Positions 7,279-14,738 of a DNA stretch of 31,106 nt are shown piece by piece. The notes below the pieces were generated by a model that was not told the DNA's origin, made no database searches, and was given only the letters and a program-made list of their open reading frames with translations. The stretch's first letter is position 1; every line of letters starts with the position of its first letter. Location: the NCBI GenBank assembly GCA_001822655.1, contig MHRX01000036.1, positions 4,421 through 35,526 of the forward strand, in the 5' to 3' direction. This stretch comes from Candidatus Taylorbacteria bacterium RIFCSPLOWO2_01_FULL_45_15b. Lineage in GTDB: Bacteria; Patescibacteriota; Minisyncoccia; Phycocordibacterales; 01-FULL-45-15b. The position numbers and the translations under genes were made by a program.

Positions 7279-7887
7279 ATGAAACTAGGTCCACGATACA
7301 AAATAGCGCGACGTCTTGGCGCGAATATATTCGACAAAACGCAAACTGAAAAGTTTCAGGCGCGAGAAATGATGACAAAAAAGGGCAAGCGCCCTGGCGC
7401 CCGCAGTGAATTCGGCCTGCAACTTTTGGAAAAGCAGAAAGCGCGATTTATGTACGGCGTAACGGAAAGGCAGTTTTCAACATACGTTAAAAAAGCTATC
7501 GCCAAGAAGGGCGTAAATTCATCCGAGCTTCTTATTCAATTTTTAGAGATGAGACTCGACAATGTGGTCTATCGTCTTGGTTTGGCGCCATCGCGACGCG
7601 CCGCCCGGCAAATGGTTTCTCATGGCCATATTTTTTTGAACGGTAAAAAAATCACGGTTCCTTCCGCCCATGTCTCTGAAAAAGATTCAGTCACAATACG
7701 GGAGCAGAGTGAAAAAAGCGGTTTATTCACAAATTTGCAGGAGAAGCTGAAAACGGCAACCCCGCCAGTGTGGATTAAGGCCGATAGCTCGAAGGGGTCA
7801 GCGGAGATTATTTCTCGCCCGAAATACGAATCCCGTGAGAGTATTTTTGACATAGATGCAATACTTGAGTTTTATAAGCGGTCGTAA
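7279..7887 (+). CDS. rpsD: 30S ribosomal protein S4
   Basis: A primary 16S rRNA-binding assembly protein. It starts MKLGPRYKIARRLGANIF, lacks the N-terminal zinc cysteines (the Cys-less form), and carries an S4 RNA-binding domain with RLDNVVYRLGLAPSRRAARQ near residue 93 and the MVSHGHIFLNGKKI that follows. It ends in YESRESIFDIDAILEFYKRS. Its 202 residues are typical. It is separated from rpsK by a 105-nt gap with a possible regulatory stem. Confidence 0.96.
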   Translation: MKLGPRYKIARRLGANIFDKTQTEKFQAREMMTKKGKRPGARSEFGLQLLEKQKARFMYGVTERQFSTYVKKAIAKKGVNSSELLIQFLEMRLDNVVYRLGLAPSRRAARQMVSHGHIFLNGKKITVPSAHVSEKDSVTIREQSEKSGLFTNLQEKLKTATPPVWIKADSSKGSAEIISRPKYESRESIFDIDAILEFYKRS

Positions 7888-7904
7888 TAATTTTTCATAA
7901 ATAT

Positions 7905-8882
7905 ATGACAGACTACAATGTGATCTTGCCTTCAAAGCCGAAGGTTATAAAGGAGGAAAAATTTTCAGGCGTTTACGAGATAGACGGACTCTATCCCGGA
8001 TATGGCCACACACTGGGAAACTCACTCCGACGAATTATTCTTTCTTCCTTGCCGGGCGCCGCTATTACCGGTGTTAAAATCGAGGGCGTGAGTCATGAGT
8101 TTTCAACGATTGAACACGTCAAAGAGGATGTGATAACGATACTTCTCAATCTTAAACGGCTTCGCATTAAGCTCATCACGGACGAGCCCCAGAAAATATC
8201 CTTGAGGGTGAAAGGCGTAAAAAATGCGTCTGCAGGCGACATAGAAGCGCCTGGTCAAGTTGAAATATTGAATCCTGAACTTCATATCGCGAGTCTGACT
8301 GACAAGGGCGCGACACTTGAGATGGAAATGACCGTTGAGAAAGGTCTTGGGTATGTTTCCAAAGAAATCATCCAAAAAGATCGCGTCGAGATCGGCGCGA
8401 TTGCGCTTGACTCCATATTCACTCCGATTCGACGAGTGAATTACGAGGTTGAGAATATGCGCGTCGGCAACAGGACGGACTTCAATAGACTCAAGGTTTT
8501 TATTGAAACAGACGGCACAATGGCTCCACGCGAGGCTCTTGAAAAGTCAATTGAGATTATGATTGGACAATTGAAGGCAATTATCGGATTCAAGGATGAT
8601 TTAGAGATTGAGCCAAAAAGTGAGATAAAGGATGACATCAAGAAGGGCGAAGCAGAAAAATCAACCGAAAAGGAAATTGACCCTGAATTTTTGAAAACCA
8701 GAATCGAGTCGATTGGTTTCTCGCCTCGCACGCTTCATGCGCTGACAAACGCAAATATTCGGACGCTTGGCGGTCTCGCGAGAAAAAAAGAGGAGGATCT
8801 TCTGGATATTGACGGACTCGGCGCCAAGGGTATTCAGGAAATAAAAAAGACCCTCTCCGGCTACGGCATCCTCTTAAAGTAA
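7905..8882 (+). CDS. rpoA: RNA polymerase subunit alpha
   Basis: Dimerises to seed assembly of RNA polymerase. The N-terminal domain includes GHTLGNSLRRIILSSLPGAA near residue 36 and EHVKEDVITILLNLKRL near 70. The C-terminal DNA/activator-binding domain has the helix-hairpin-helix around DLLDIDGLGAKGIQEIKKTL (about 297-316). A charged linker of about 30 residues, rich in Glu, Lys and Asp, separates the two. The total of 325 residues is standard. It lies 17 nt after rpsD and shares its transcript. Confidence 0.97.
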   Translation: MTDYNVILPSKPKVIKEEKFSGVYEIDGLYPGYGHTLGNSLRRIILSSLPGAAITGVKIEGVSHEFSTIEHVKEDVITILLNLKRLRIKLITDEPQKISLRVKGVKNASAGDIEAPGQVEILNPELHIASLTDKGATLEMEMTVEKGLGYVSKEIIQKDRVEIGAIALDSIFTPIRRVNYEVENMRVGNRTDFNRLKVFIETDGTMAPREALEKSIEIMIGQLKAIIGFKDDLEIEPKSEIKDDIKKGEAEKSTEKEIDPEFLKTRIESIGFSPRTLHALTNANIRTLGGLARKKEEDLLDIDGLGAKGIQEIKKTLSGYGILLK

Positions 8883-8937
8883 TTTATCTTCATCCCCATC
8901 CTAAATACAATATACCATATACTAAATACTAATCTTC

Positions 8938-9291
8938 ATGTTGCATCACAAAAAAAACAGAAAATTCGGTTTGGAGCGCGGACAGAGAATCGCTCTCTTG
9001 AAATCGCTTGCGCGCTCTCTTATTTTGAAAGAACGAATTTCGACAACCGAAGCGAAAGCGAAAGAATTGCGACCGTTTGTAGAAAAGTTGATCACGATAG
9101 GCAAGCGTGATACTGTTTCAGCTCGCCGGATCCTCATGCAACGGCTTTCTTCGGAACCGATAGCAAACAAGATCCAGAAGAAAATTTCGCCAAAATTCAA
9201 GGACCGAAACGGTGGGTACACGCGTATTTTCAAAGTTGCGCCCCGCAAGAGTGATGCGAGCCCAATGGCAATTATTGAGTTTGTCGTTTAA
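8938..9291 (+). CDS. rplQ: 50S ribosomal protein L17
   Basis: A large-subunit protein near the exit tunnel. The N-terminus HKKNRKFGLERGQRIALLKS is diagnostic (the family form is KLNRTSSHRKA/ML-RNL), and the ending PRKSDASPMAIIEFV matches the family C-terminus. Its 117 residues are normal. It follows rpoA as in most bacteria. The gap before it carries repeated TACTAAATACTAA-like elements; a TATACT at 8918-8923 and an AATACT at 8925-8930 may give it its own promoter. Confidence 0.94.
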   Translation: MLHHKKNRKFGLERGQRIALLKSLARSLILKERISTTEAKAKELRPFVEKLITIGKRDTVSARRILMQRLSSEPIANKIQKKISPKFKDRNGGYTRIFKVAPRKSDASPMAIIEFVV

Positions 9292-9321
9292 AATAACGAG
9301 CGTCGCGAGAATATTTTATTG

Positions 9322-9419
9322 ACCAAGCACCATTGTATGGAAACTAAACTCAAAACTGAATATTATTCACAAAACGAAATGTTTAACTCTCATTTTGTAG
9401 ATGTGAAATGGTGCTCGGT
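9322..9419 (+). promoter_or_regulatory. Structured leader of rplM-rpsI, outer nested stem
   Basis: ACCAAGCACCATT (9322-9334) pairs with AATGGTGCTCGGT (9407-9419) at 12 of 13 positions. Inside it, TTCAC (9366-9370) pairs with GTGAA (9403-9407), sharing one base with the outer stem, and CGAAATG (9375-9381) pairs with CATTTTG (9391-9397) with one G-U. This nested, long-range helix lies in the untranslated gap before rplM and lacks a T tract. L13 leader RNAs are known in Firmicutes; whether this one is related cannot be told by eye. Confidence 0.5.
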
Positions 9420-9422
9420 GCT

Positions 9423-9456
9423 CAATTTATTTATTCACTCGGCTCATAATAAATTG
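9423..9456 (+). promoter_or_regulatory. Hairpin abutting the rplM start codon
   Basis: CAATTTATT (9423-9431) and AATAAATTG (9448-9456) form a perfect 9-bp stem with a 16-nt loop. It ends 2 nt before the rplM ATG. There is no Shine-Dalgarno sequence, so this stem could control ribosome access directly. Confidence 0.5.
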
Positions 9457-9458
9457 GC

Positions 9459-9803
9459 ATGAAACACACGATTGACGCAACAAATAAAAAAGTAGGCCGC
9501 GTGGCATCGGAGGCCGCGATGTATCTTATGGGCAAGACGAAAGCTTCGTTCGAGCGACATATTCTTTCTGGAGAGCATGTAGAGATACTAAATGCATCTA
9601 AACTTACTATCGAGGAGAAAAAATTCCGCGATAAGGAATATGCGACATATTCGGGCTATCCCGGCGGTCTCAAACACGAGTCAATGGAGCATTTAGCTCG
9701 TCGCCGCGGCTATGGCGAGGTACTTCGGAGGGCTATCTATAACATGCTTCCGACAAATAAACTTCGTCCGAAAATGTTGAAGCGATTAATTGTGAAAGAA
9801 TAA
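9459..9803 (+). CDS. rplM: 50S ribosomal protein L13
   Basis: An early-assembly 23S rRNA-binding protein. It has HTIDATNKKVGRVASEAAMY at the N-terminus, the family signature YSGYPGGLKHESMEHLARRR near 65, and the ending RRAIYNMLPTNKLRPKMLKRL. At 114 residues it is shorter than the roughly 142 of E. coli because the N-terminal and internal loops are trimmed, as is common in reduced genomes. It is followed after 1 nt by rpsI. A 167-nt structured gap precedes it. Confidence 0.95.
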   Translation: MKHTIDATNKKVGRVASEAAMYLMGKTKASFERHILSGEHVEILNASKLTIEEKKFRDKEYATYSGYPGGLKHESMEHLARRRGYGEVLRRAIYNMLPTNKLRPKMLKRLIVKE

Positions 9804-9804
9804 T

Positions 9805-10215
9805 ATGAGTCCGGAAACAGCAACAAAAAGATACATTGAAACGATCGGTCGAAGAAAGACGTCGGTGGCCCGCGTGCGCATTACGGCGGGAGGAAAGCCT
9901 TCGATCACGATCAACGAGCGAACCCTCGGTGAGTATTTCCCGACACGCGAGCTTCAGGCGATTGCGGAGGAGGCGGTAAAAAAATCCAAAGTTGCCGAGA
10001 AATTTTTAATAACGGCTCGTATCAAGGGTGGAGGTATTAAATCCCAGGCGGAAGCTCTCCGGCACGGCATCTCTCGAGGCTTGGTGGAATTTGATCTTGA
10101 GCTTCGCAAAACTCTGAAAAAAATGGGGTATTTGAAGCGAGATCCTCGAACCAAAGAACGCCGTAAGTTCGGTCTCAAAAAGGCTCGAAAGGCTCCACAA
10201 TGGAGCAAGCGCTAA
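9805..10215 (+). CDS. rpsI: 30S ribosomal protein S9
   Basis: A head protein of the small subunit whose C-terminal tail reaches the P-site tRNA. It starts near YIETIGRRKTSVARVRITAG, contains KGGGIKSQAEALRHGISRGL near residue 73, and ends in the expected KKARKAPQWSKR with terminal Lys-Arg. Its 136 residues are typical. It overlaps nothing but starts 1 nt after the rplM stop, so the two are translationally coupled. A terminator follows at once. Confidence 0.96.
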   Translation: MSPETATKRYIETIGRRKTSVARVRITAGGKPSITINERTLGEYFPTRELQAIAEEAVKKSKVAEKFLITARIKGGGIKSQAEALRHGISRGLVEFDLELRKTLKKMGYLKRDPRTKERRKFGLKKARKAPQWSKR

Positions 10216-10243
10216 AAAATGCAATCTGTTTTGCATTTTTTTT
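10214..10243 (+). terminator. Terminator of the ribosomal-protein cluster
   Basis: AAAAAATGCAA and TTGCATTTTTT form an 11-bp stem with a 6-nt loop, ending in a run of T. It begins at the rpsI stop codon. Confidence 0.85.
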
Positions 10244-10386
10244 GGACGCTTGCTCGGCCGCAGCTATATCGCACTTAGCAGAGTGCGATAGCGAGGCTGG
10301 TGAGAAGCGATGGCGCGGAGTTCTGTAAGACCTTCTTCAGATATCGAACCGCAATCGCGCGGTTTATTGCTGGCACCCCTATCTTT

Positions 10387-10447
10387 GTGACTGTCTGACA
10401 GACACAAACCCTTATTTTGCAAGCATCTGTGTCTGTCAGACAGTCAC
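10387..10447. repeat. 20-bp perfect inverted repeat, nested palindromes
   Basis: Positions 10387-10406 are the exact reverse complement of 10428-10447, separated by 21 nt. Each arm is itself nearly palindromic; the right arm extends to a 31-nt near-palindrome at 10423-10453 (GCATCTGTG at one end, CACAGATGC at the other). No T tract follows. Confidence 0.7.
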
Positions 10448-10738
10448 AGATGCTATGCGGAACAGACGCTGATTCAACTGTTCCATATGTGGTTGCATAT
10501 CGGAAATCAGCGATATATAATAATCACGTTATTAGTACCACCAAAAAAATGACTGAATTACTAATAAAATTGTCCTTTGCACTCTAGAGTACAGATACGC
10601 CACATTATAAATTTTAATGAAAACTGACCACAGAGTGGTAACACCGGTGGCTTTGAAGATCTGTATTTAAGACCAGTGAGAGTCTCTTCAAGATTCTTAT
10701 TGAAGAGCTATAACGGGGGTAGCTCAGTGTAAAGGAAT

Positions 10739-10770
10739 TAGCAAAAAACCGCGAAGGCGGTTTTTTGCTA
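10739..10770. terminator. Strong bidirectional terminator
   Basis: TAGCAAAAAACCGC (10739-10752) and its exact complement (10757-10770) form a 14-bp stem with a GAAG loop. The A and T runs lie within the stem on either side, so it can work in both directions. No gene precedes it within 500 nt, which hints at a short RNA upstream. Confidence 0.8.
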
Positions 10771-10838
10771 CAAAAAATATACTTCATTAAAGTAGATTGA
10801 ACCATCAGTCAGGTTTCTTGAAATAATCTAAAAAGTGG

Positions 10839-10844
10839 TATAAT
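10839..10844 (+). promoter_or_regulatory. -10 box of grpE
   Basis: TATAAT ends 9 nt before the grpE ATG; TTGAAA (10818-10823) is a possible -35 with a short 15-nt spacer. No CIRCE element (the HrcA operator) was found. Confidence 0.6.
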
Positions 10845-10853
10845 ATGTAGCAA

Positions 10854-11477
10854 ATGACGGATGAATTAAATAATAAAAAAGGCGGCATGGCCGCAGATAT
10901 TTCGGATGATTCCGAAATTGCAATGGGAAAGGACGATATCATCCCCGACGAGGCTGATTTTGTCGTTGAAGACGACTCGGTTTCGTCTGCCGGAAAAATT
11001 AAAGAACTCCGGGAGAAATTGCGGCTAGCGCACGAGGCAAAGGAAAAGTATCACGCCGACCTTCAAAGAGCTCAAGCCGACTTCATTAATCTTCGCAAAC
11101 GTGATGAGGAGGAAAGAAAAGAATTGATGAAATACGCAAATCAGGGACTACTCGAGGAACTGATTCCCGTACTCGACAGCTTTAATATGGCAATGAGGAA
11201 TAAGGAGGCTTGGAACAATGTTTCCAAAGAATGGCGAACGGGAGTAGAGTATATTTTTAACCAGCTGAAAGGTATTCTTGCTGAAAACGGTGTTCAAGAA
11301 ATTGATCCGCTAGGACAAAAGTATGACCCGCGAAATGAGGAGGCTATTGAAATGTTGCTGGTCGAGGATGAAAATGACGACCATAAAATCATTGATGTTG
11401 TACAGAAGGGCTACAAAATTGGTGATAGAATGATACGCGCGCCGAAGGTAAAAGTGAATGAGTTCAAAAGAAGTTAA
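10854..11477 (+). CDS. grpE: Nucleotide exchange factor GrpE
   Basis: Releases ADP from DnaK in the Hsp70 chaperone cycle. The first 45 or so residues are acidic and disordered. A long coiled coil follows (about 48-105, including RAQADFINLRKRDEEERKEL), then the four-helix region with LLEELIPVLDSFNMAMRN, and the C-terminal beta domain with VQEIDPLGQKYDPRNEEAI and VVQKGYKIGDRMIRAPKVKV. At 207 residues it has normal length. It stands before dnaK with one small gene between, and has its own promoter. Confidence 0.95.
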   Translation: MTDELNNKKGGMAADISDDSEIAMGKDDIIPDEADFVVEDDSVSSAGKIKELREKLRLAHEAKEKYHADLQRAQADFINLRKRDEEERKELMKYANQGLLEELIPVLDSFNMAMRNKEAWNNVSKEWRTGVEYIFNQLKGILAENGVQEIDPLGQKYDPRNEEAIEMLLVEDENDDHKIIDVVQKGYKIGDRMIRAPKVKVNEFKRS

Positions 11478-11514
11478 GTCAATTTATCGATATTTGATGG
11501 TCATGTAAAAGACT

Positions 11515-11826
11515 ATGCAAGAATTAATCAGAAAACCCAATATAAGAATATGCACCGAACAGCTAAGAGATGCCGAGGGTCGGCTCGTAGTCGCGCATTT
11601 TGCCGTTCTCGATTTTGAAGGTTCACGTTTCGTAAAACTGGTTCACGTAGAGTACATTTATGAAAATATCGTAGCGGCGGCCGAGTGCCTGCCTTGCGGT
11701 GCGTTGTCAATGAGGTTTTTTAATGAGAGAGCCGTCTCATTTTCAAAATCTGTCGTTTCTCCTTATTCATCGTTTTCATTTTTTATCTCACAACCAACGC
11801 GGGCGCCGTCATTGGGCAGAATTTAG
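11515..11826 (+). CDS. Hypothetical protein between grpE and dnaK
   Basis: A 103-residue frame starting at the ATG at 11515, 37 nt after grpE. Its first half looks like a small folded domain (RICTEQLRDAEGRLVVAHFAV, then FEGSRFVKLVHVEYIYENIV). The second half is Ser/Phe-rich and less protein-like. No domain is recognised and no ribosome binding site is seen, although much of this genome lacks them. It fills most of the gap between two chaperone genes, but the spacing does not prove it is translated. Confidence 0.4.
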   Translation: MQELIRKPNIRICTEQLRDAEGRLVVAHFAVLDFEGSRFVKLVHVEYIYENIVAAAECLPCGALSMRFFNERAVSFSKSVVSPYSSFSFFISQPTRAPSLGRI

Positions 11827-11932
11827 AATCCGAATTAAAGAGTTGGAATGAAAAGCAGATTTCAAATCTTGCAAATCGAAAGAGTCATATCATTCCCGTG
11901 AACTTAATACTAAATACTAACCCAAAAAAATT

Positions 11933-13819
11933 ATGTCAAAAATAATAGGAATCGACTTAGGTACCACAAACTCGGCAATAGCCATTATGGAAGTTGGCCA
12001 GCCGAAAATTATTGAAAATGCCGAGGGTGCGCGAACCATGCCTTCAATTGTTGCCATCTCAAAAACGGGGGAGCGACTCGTCGGACAGCTTGCAAAGCGA
12101 CAGGCCGTCACGAATCCGAAAAACACAATTGTTGGCATCAAACGGTTTATCGGGCACCGATTCGAGGAAAATGCAGTGCAGACCGATAAGAAAAATGTGC
12201 CGTTCGAGGTGCGAGCATCGGATAAAGGTGGAGTAGAGGTCAAGATGACGGACAAATGGTATTCGCCTGAAGAAGTTTCTGCAATGATACTTCAGAAATT
12301 AAAAAATGATGCGGAAGCAAGGCTTGGGGAAAAAATAACCGAGGCAGTAATTACCGTACCTGCATATTTTAACGATGCACAGCGCCAAGCGACAAAGGAC
12401 GCTGGAAAAATTGCAGGACTCGATGTGAAGAGAATCATCAATGAGCCGACTGCGGCAGCGCTCGCTTATGGATTTAACAAGAAGAAGGATGAAAAAATAG
12501 CAGTCTTCGACTTCGGAGGCGGAACATTCGATATTTCCGTGCTTGAAGTTGGCGATGATGTAGTTGAGGTGAAATCTACTGATGGAGACGCGCACCTTGG
12601 AGGGCGCGACTTGGATCACAAGATAATCAACTGGATTGCGACAGAGTTTAAGAAAGAGTCGGGCGTTGATGTCCGAACGGACGCGCTTGCACTTCAGAGA
12701 CTCGATGAATCCGCAGAGAAAGCAAAGATAGAACTTTCTACAGCGATGGAAACGGAGATCAATATCCCGTTTATTACCTCCGATGCAACGGGTCCTCGCC
12801 ACCTCCTTATCAAGATGACGAGAGCTACTCTTGAAGACATTGCGAGCGAATTCGTTGATCGAGCCATGTCCATAACAAAGCGCGCAATGGATGCGTCGCC
12901 TTTCAAAGTCGGGGAAATAAATGAGGTGATTCTTGTCGGGGGTCAGACCCGCATGCCGGCTATTCAGAAAGCTGTTAAGGATTTTTTCAAGCGAGAACCG
13001 CATATGGGAGTAAATCCGGATGAGGTTGTTGCCATCGGCGCCGCGATTCAAGGTGGTGTTATCCGCGGCGACGTGAAGGATATTTTACTTCTTGACGTCA
13101 TCCCGCTTTCGCTTGGAATTGAAACTCTCGGTGGCGTAAGCACAAAACTAATCGAGAAAAACACGACGATTCCAACGTCAAAATCGCAAACGTTTTCCAC
13201 TGCCGCCGATAATCAAACACAGGTGCAGATTCATGTTGTACAAGGGGAGCGACCATTAGCTTCTGACAACAGAAGCCTGGGACAATTTATTCTTGACGGT
13301 ATTCCGCCTTCCCCGCGCGGCATGCCGCAGGTCGAAGTTACGTTTGATGTTGATGCGAATGGTATATTGAACGTAAAAGCGAAGGATAAAACATCGAACA
13401 AAGAGCAATCTATTCGAATTGAATCAAGCTCGGGTCTCTCGCAGGATGAAATCAAGAAAATGCAGAAAGACGCGGAAGCACACGCAGATGAGGATAAAAA
13501 GAAAAAAGAACTCATTGAGACGAAAAATATAGCAGAACAGCTTTACTACACTGCGGAGAAATCGTTGAAAGACGACAAGGAAAAACTTCCGGCAGATCTC
13601 ATAAAGGCAATTGAGGACAAAATGGCCGCGCTCAAAACTGCAAAGGAGGGAACGGATCACGACGCGATAAAGAAAGCGAGTGAAGAACTCTCGAACGAAA
13701 TACAGAAGATCGGCGAGCACGTATCAAAAGCGAACCAGCCGCCGGCAGGGGAAGCAAAACCGGATGAAAACAAGGACAAAGGCCCGGAAGGGAATGTAAG
13801 GGACGCTGAAACAAAATAA
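11933..13819 (+). CDS. dnaK: Molecular chaperone DnaK (Hsp70)
   Basis: An ATP-driven chaperone of the cytoplasm, working with DnaJ and GrpE. The ATPase domain carries IIGIDLGTTNSAIAIME at the N-terminus, AVFDFGGGTFDISVLEVGDD near 190 and EVILVGGQTRMPAIQKAV near 333. The interdomain linker DVKDILLLDVIPLSLGIETL lies near 380, followed by the substrate-binding beta domain (SKSQTFSTAADNQTQVQIHV) and the helical lid. The end is a Pro/Glu/Lys-rich tail. The length of 628 residues is typical. TACTAAATACTAA-like sequence sits just upstream (11905-11920). Confidence 0.97.
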   Translation: MSKIIGIDLGTTNSAIAIMEVGQPKIIENAEGARTMPSIVAISKTGERLVGQLAKRQAVTNPKNTIVGIKRFIGHRFEENAVQTDKKNVPFEVRASDKGGVEVKMTDKWYSPEEVSAMILQKLKNDAEARLGEKITEAVITVPAYFNDAQRQATKDAGKIAGLDVKRIINEPTAAALAYGFNKKKDEKIAVFDFGGGTFDISVLEVGDDVVEVKSTDGDAHLGGRDLDHKIINWIATEFKKESGVDVRTDALALQRLDESAEKAKIELSTAMETEINIPFITSDATGPRHLLIKMTRATLEDIASEFVDRAMSITKRAMDASPFKVGEINEVILVGGQTRMPAIQKAVKDFFKREPHMGVNPDEVVAIGAAIQGGVIRGDVKDILLLDVIPLSLGIETLGGVSTKLIEKNTTIPTSKSQTFSTAADNQTQVQIHVVQGERPLASDNRSLGQFILDGIPPSPRGMPQVEVTFDVDANGILNVKAKDKTSNKEQSIRIESSSGLSQDEIKKMQKDAEAHADEDKKKKELIETKNIAEQLYYTAEKSLKDDKEKLPADLIKAIEDKMAALKTAKEGTDHDAIKKASEELSNEIQKIGEHVSKANQPPAGEAKPDENKDKGPEGNVRDAETK

Positions 13820-13893
13820 GGAGCGAAGCGACTATATTTTGTTCAGTCCCTCTCTATTTTCGCTAAACTCAAATCACTCGTATCGCTTGACAA

Positions 13894-13984
13894 AAGTCAG
13901 GCTCGCTGACTTCGCTCACCTGGAAATGAACGTTAAGACAAGTTCATTTCTCTCGTCCGCCCGAACGTACTGTTCGGTACGGGC
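13894..13984. repeat. Three consecutive hairpins downstream of dnaK
   Basis: AAGTCAG/CTGACTT (13894-13912, 7 bp, 5-nt loop), GAAATGAAC/GTTCATTTC (13923-13950, 9 bp, 10-nt loop) and CCGAAC/GTTCGG (13961-13977, with an alternative outer GCCCG/CGGGC reaching 13984). They lie between convergently transcribed dnaK and the minus-strand membrane gene. Confidence 0.6.
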
Positions 13985-14000
13985 AGGTATCGGTAGACAA

Positions 14001-14022
14001 TAAAAAACGAGCTTCACGCTCG
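14001..14022 (-). terminator. Terminator of the minus-strand membrane gene
   Basis: Read on the minus strand, CGAGC, a 5-nt loop and GCTCG are followed by a run of six T. It begins 9 nt after the stop codon of the gene at 14031-14570, which supports that gene being real. Confidence 0.7.
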
Positions 14023-14030
14023 CATTTACT

Positions 14031-14570
14031 TCAGTGTTTGGCCGACCAATAAGCTGGCGCTTGACGACCCTTGCGAAGATTTTGAGCACTCTTATCCTTT
14101 TTGGGAAAAAATTGATTAAGCGTAAGGACGTGCACATCTTTATCTTTCTCCTTGCGATCGCCGAGATTTGGCAAAATCATGATGGTCGCGGGTTTTGCAA
14201 GATCAAGTTGAAAATTCGGAATCGGAAGAACAAACCAAGTTAGACCTAAATGGCCATCTCCAACAACCCCGATATACGTGCAAATTGCATTTGTGCTTAA
14301 GCCGTAAACGGTTCGCCGACGGCCGATACCGAGTCTTGTCCAATGCCTGGCGTACCCGATATTCATGCGACAGACCAGCAGAAGAGACAACATTAGACAT
14401 ATAGTGTGTGGTGCGCTATAGGCGGCCGGGAAGGCGAATGGCGGAGCTATTAGAGAATAGACAAATAGCAGGACGCTGGATATTAGGAGTGCCATAATCA
14501 TGCTGATGGCGGCATCCAGGATCCAAACGAGCATCCAGAGTAAATAAAACCTGAAAACGTGCTTATTCAT
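14031..14570 (-). CDS. Hypothetical membrane protein between dnaK and dnaJ
   Basis: 179 residues from the ATG at 14570. The upstream ATG at 14582 is in frame, but AAAGGA lies just before the second one, so 14570 is preferred. Hydrophobic stretches occupy about residues 6-40, 45-60 and 64-75, and a further weaker one lies near VGDGHLGLTWFVLPIP. The C-terminal 45 residues are polar and basic. On the minus strand a TTGACA, 17 nt, TAATCT promoter lies upstream (about 14604-14632) and a terminator lies just after the stop. No family is recognised. It stands alone on its strand within the chaperone genes. Confidence 0.6.
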   Translation of the reverse strand: MNKHVFRFYLLWMLVWILDAAISMIMALLISSVLLFVYSLIAPPFAFPAAYSAPHTICLMLSLLLVCRMNIGYARHWTRLGIGRRRTVYGLSTNAICTYIGVVGDGHLGLTWFVLPIPNFQLDLAKPATIMILPNLGDRKEKDKDVHVLTLNQFFPKKDKSAQNLRKGRQAPAYWSAKH

Positions 14571-14603
14571 TTTTCCTTTCATTTAGAGAATTGTGTGTTC
14601 CGT

Positions 14604-14632
14604 TTGCTAGATTAGTAAATTTATGCTACTGT
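14604..14632 (-). promoter_or_regulatory. Promoter of the minus-strand membrane gene
   Basis: On the minus strand, TTGACA and TAATCT are separated by 17 nt, close to the sigma-70 consensus, about 35 nt before the start codon. This gene has a normal leader with AAAGGA, unlike most genes nearby. Confidence 0.55.
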
Positions 14633-14689
14633 GTCAACATAATTTGGATACGATTTTCTACGCTCTCCAATTTATACCAAACACAAAAT

Positions 14690-14736
14690 ACTATATACTA
14701 TATACTACATACCAGTCAGTGCTATATACTACATAC
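14690..14736 (+). promoter_or_regulatory. Tandem TATACT-type boxes before dnaJ
   Basis: The string CTATATACTACATAC occurs twice within about 40 nt, with a further TATACTATATACT upstream. The last TATACT (14725-14730) ends 8 nt before the dnaJ ATG. These are several overlapping -10-like boxes. Confidence 0.5.
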
Positions 14737-14738
14737 AA

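Larger units (their letters stand above)
10244..10838. other. Gene-free, hairpin-rich interval between rpsI and grpE
   Basis: No convincing coding frame is present. The interval holds at least five paired elements: a 9-bp perfect hairpin (10267-10290), a 6-bp AACCGC/GCGGTT hairpin (10347-10364), a 20-bp inverted repeat (10387-10447), CTCTTCAA/TTGAAGAG near 10683-10706, and a 14-bp terminator (10739-10770). It also holds a tRNA-5'-end-like string at 10715. I could not match it to RNase P RNA, tmRNA, SRP RNA or 6S RNA by their conserved motifs. A short uncharacterised RNA ending at 10770 is possible. Confidence 0.5.

Noticed and set aside
10600..10853. CIRCE operator expected for HrcA control of grpE-dnaK-dnaJ
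   Set aside because: Neither TTAGCACTC nor GAGTGCTAA with the 9-nt spacing was found here or before dnaK and dnaJ.
12299..13051. 250-residue frame on the minus strand within dnaK
   Set aside because: It is antisense to highly conserved DnaK; long antisense frames opposite dnaK are a well-known artefact. The product is Cys/Arg-rich and matches nothing.
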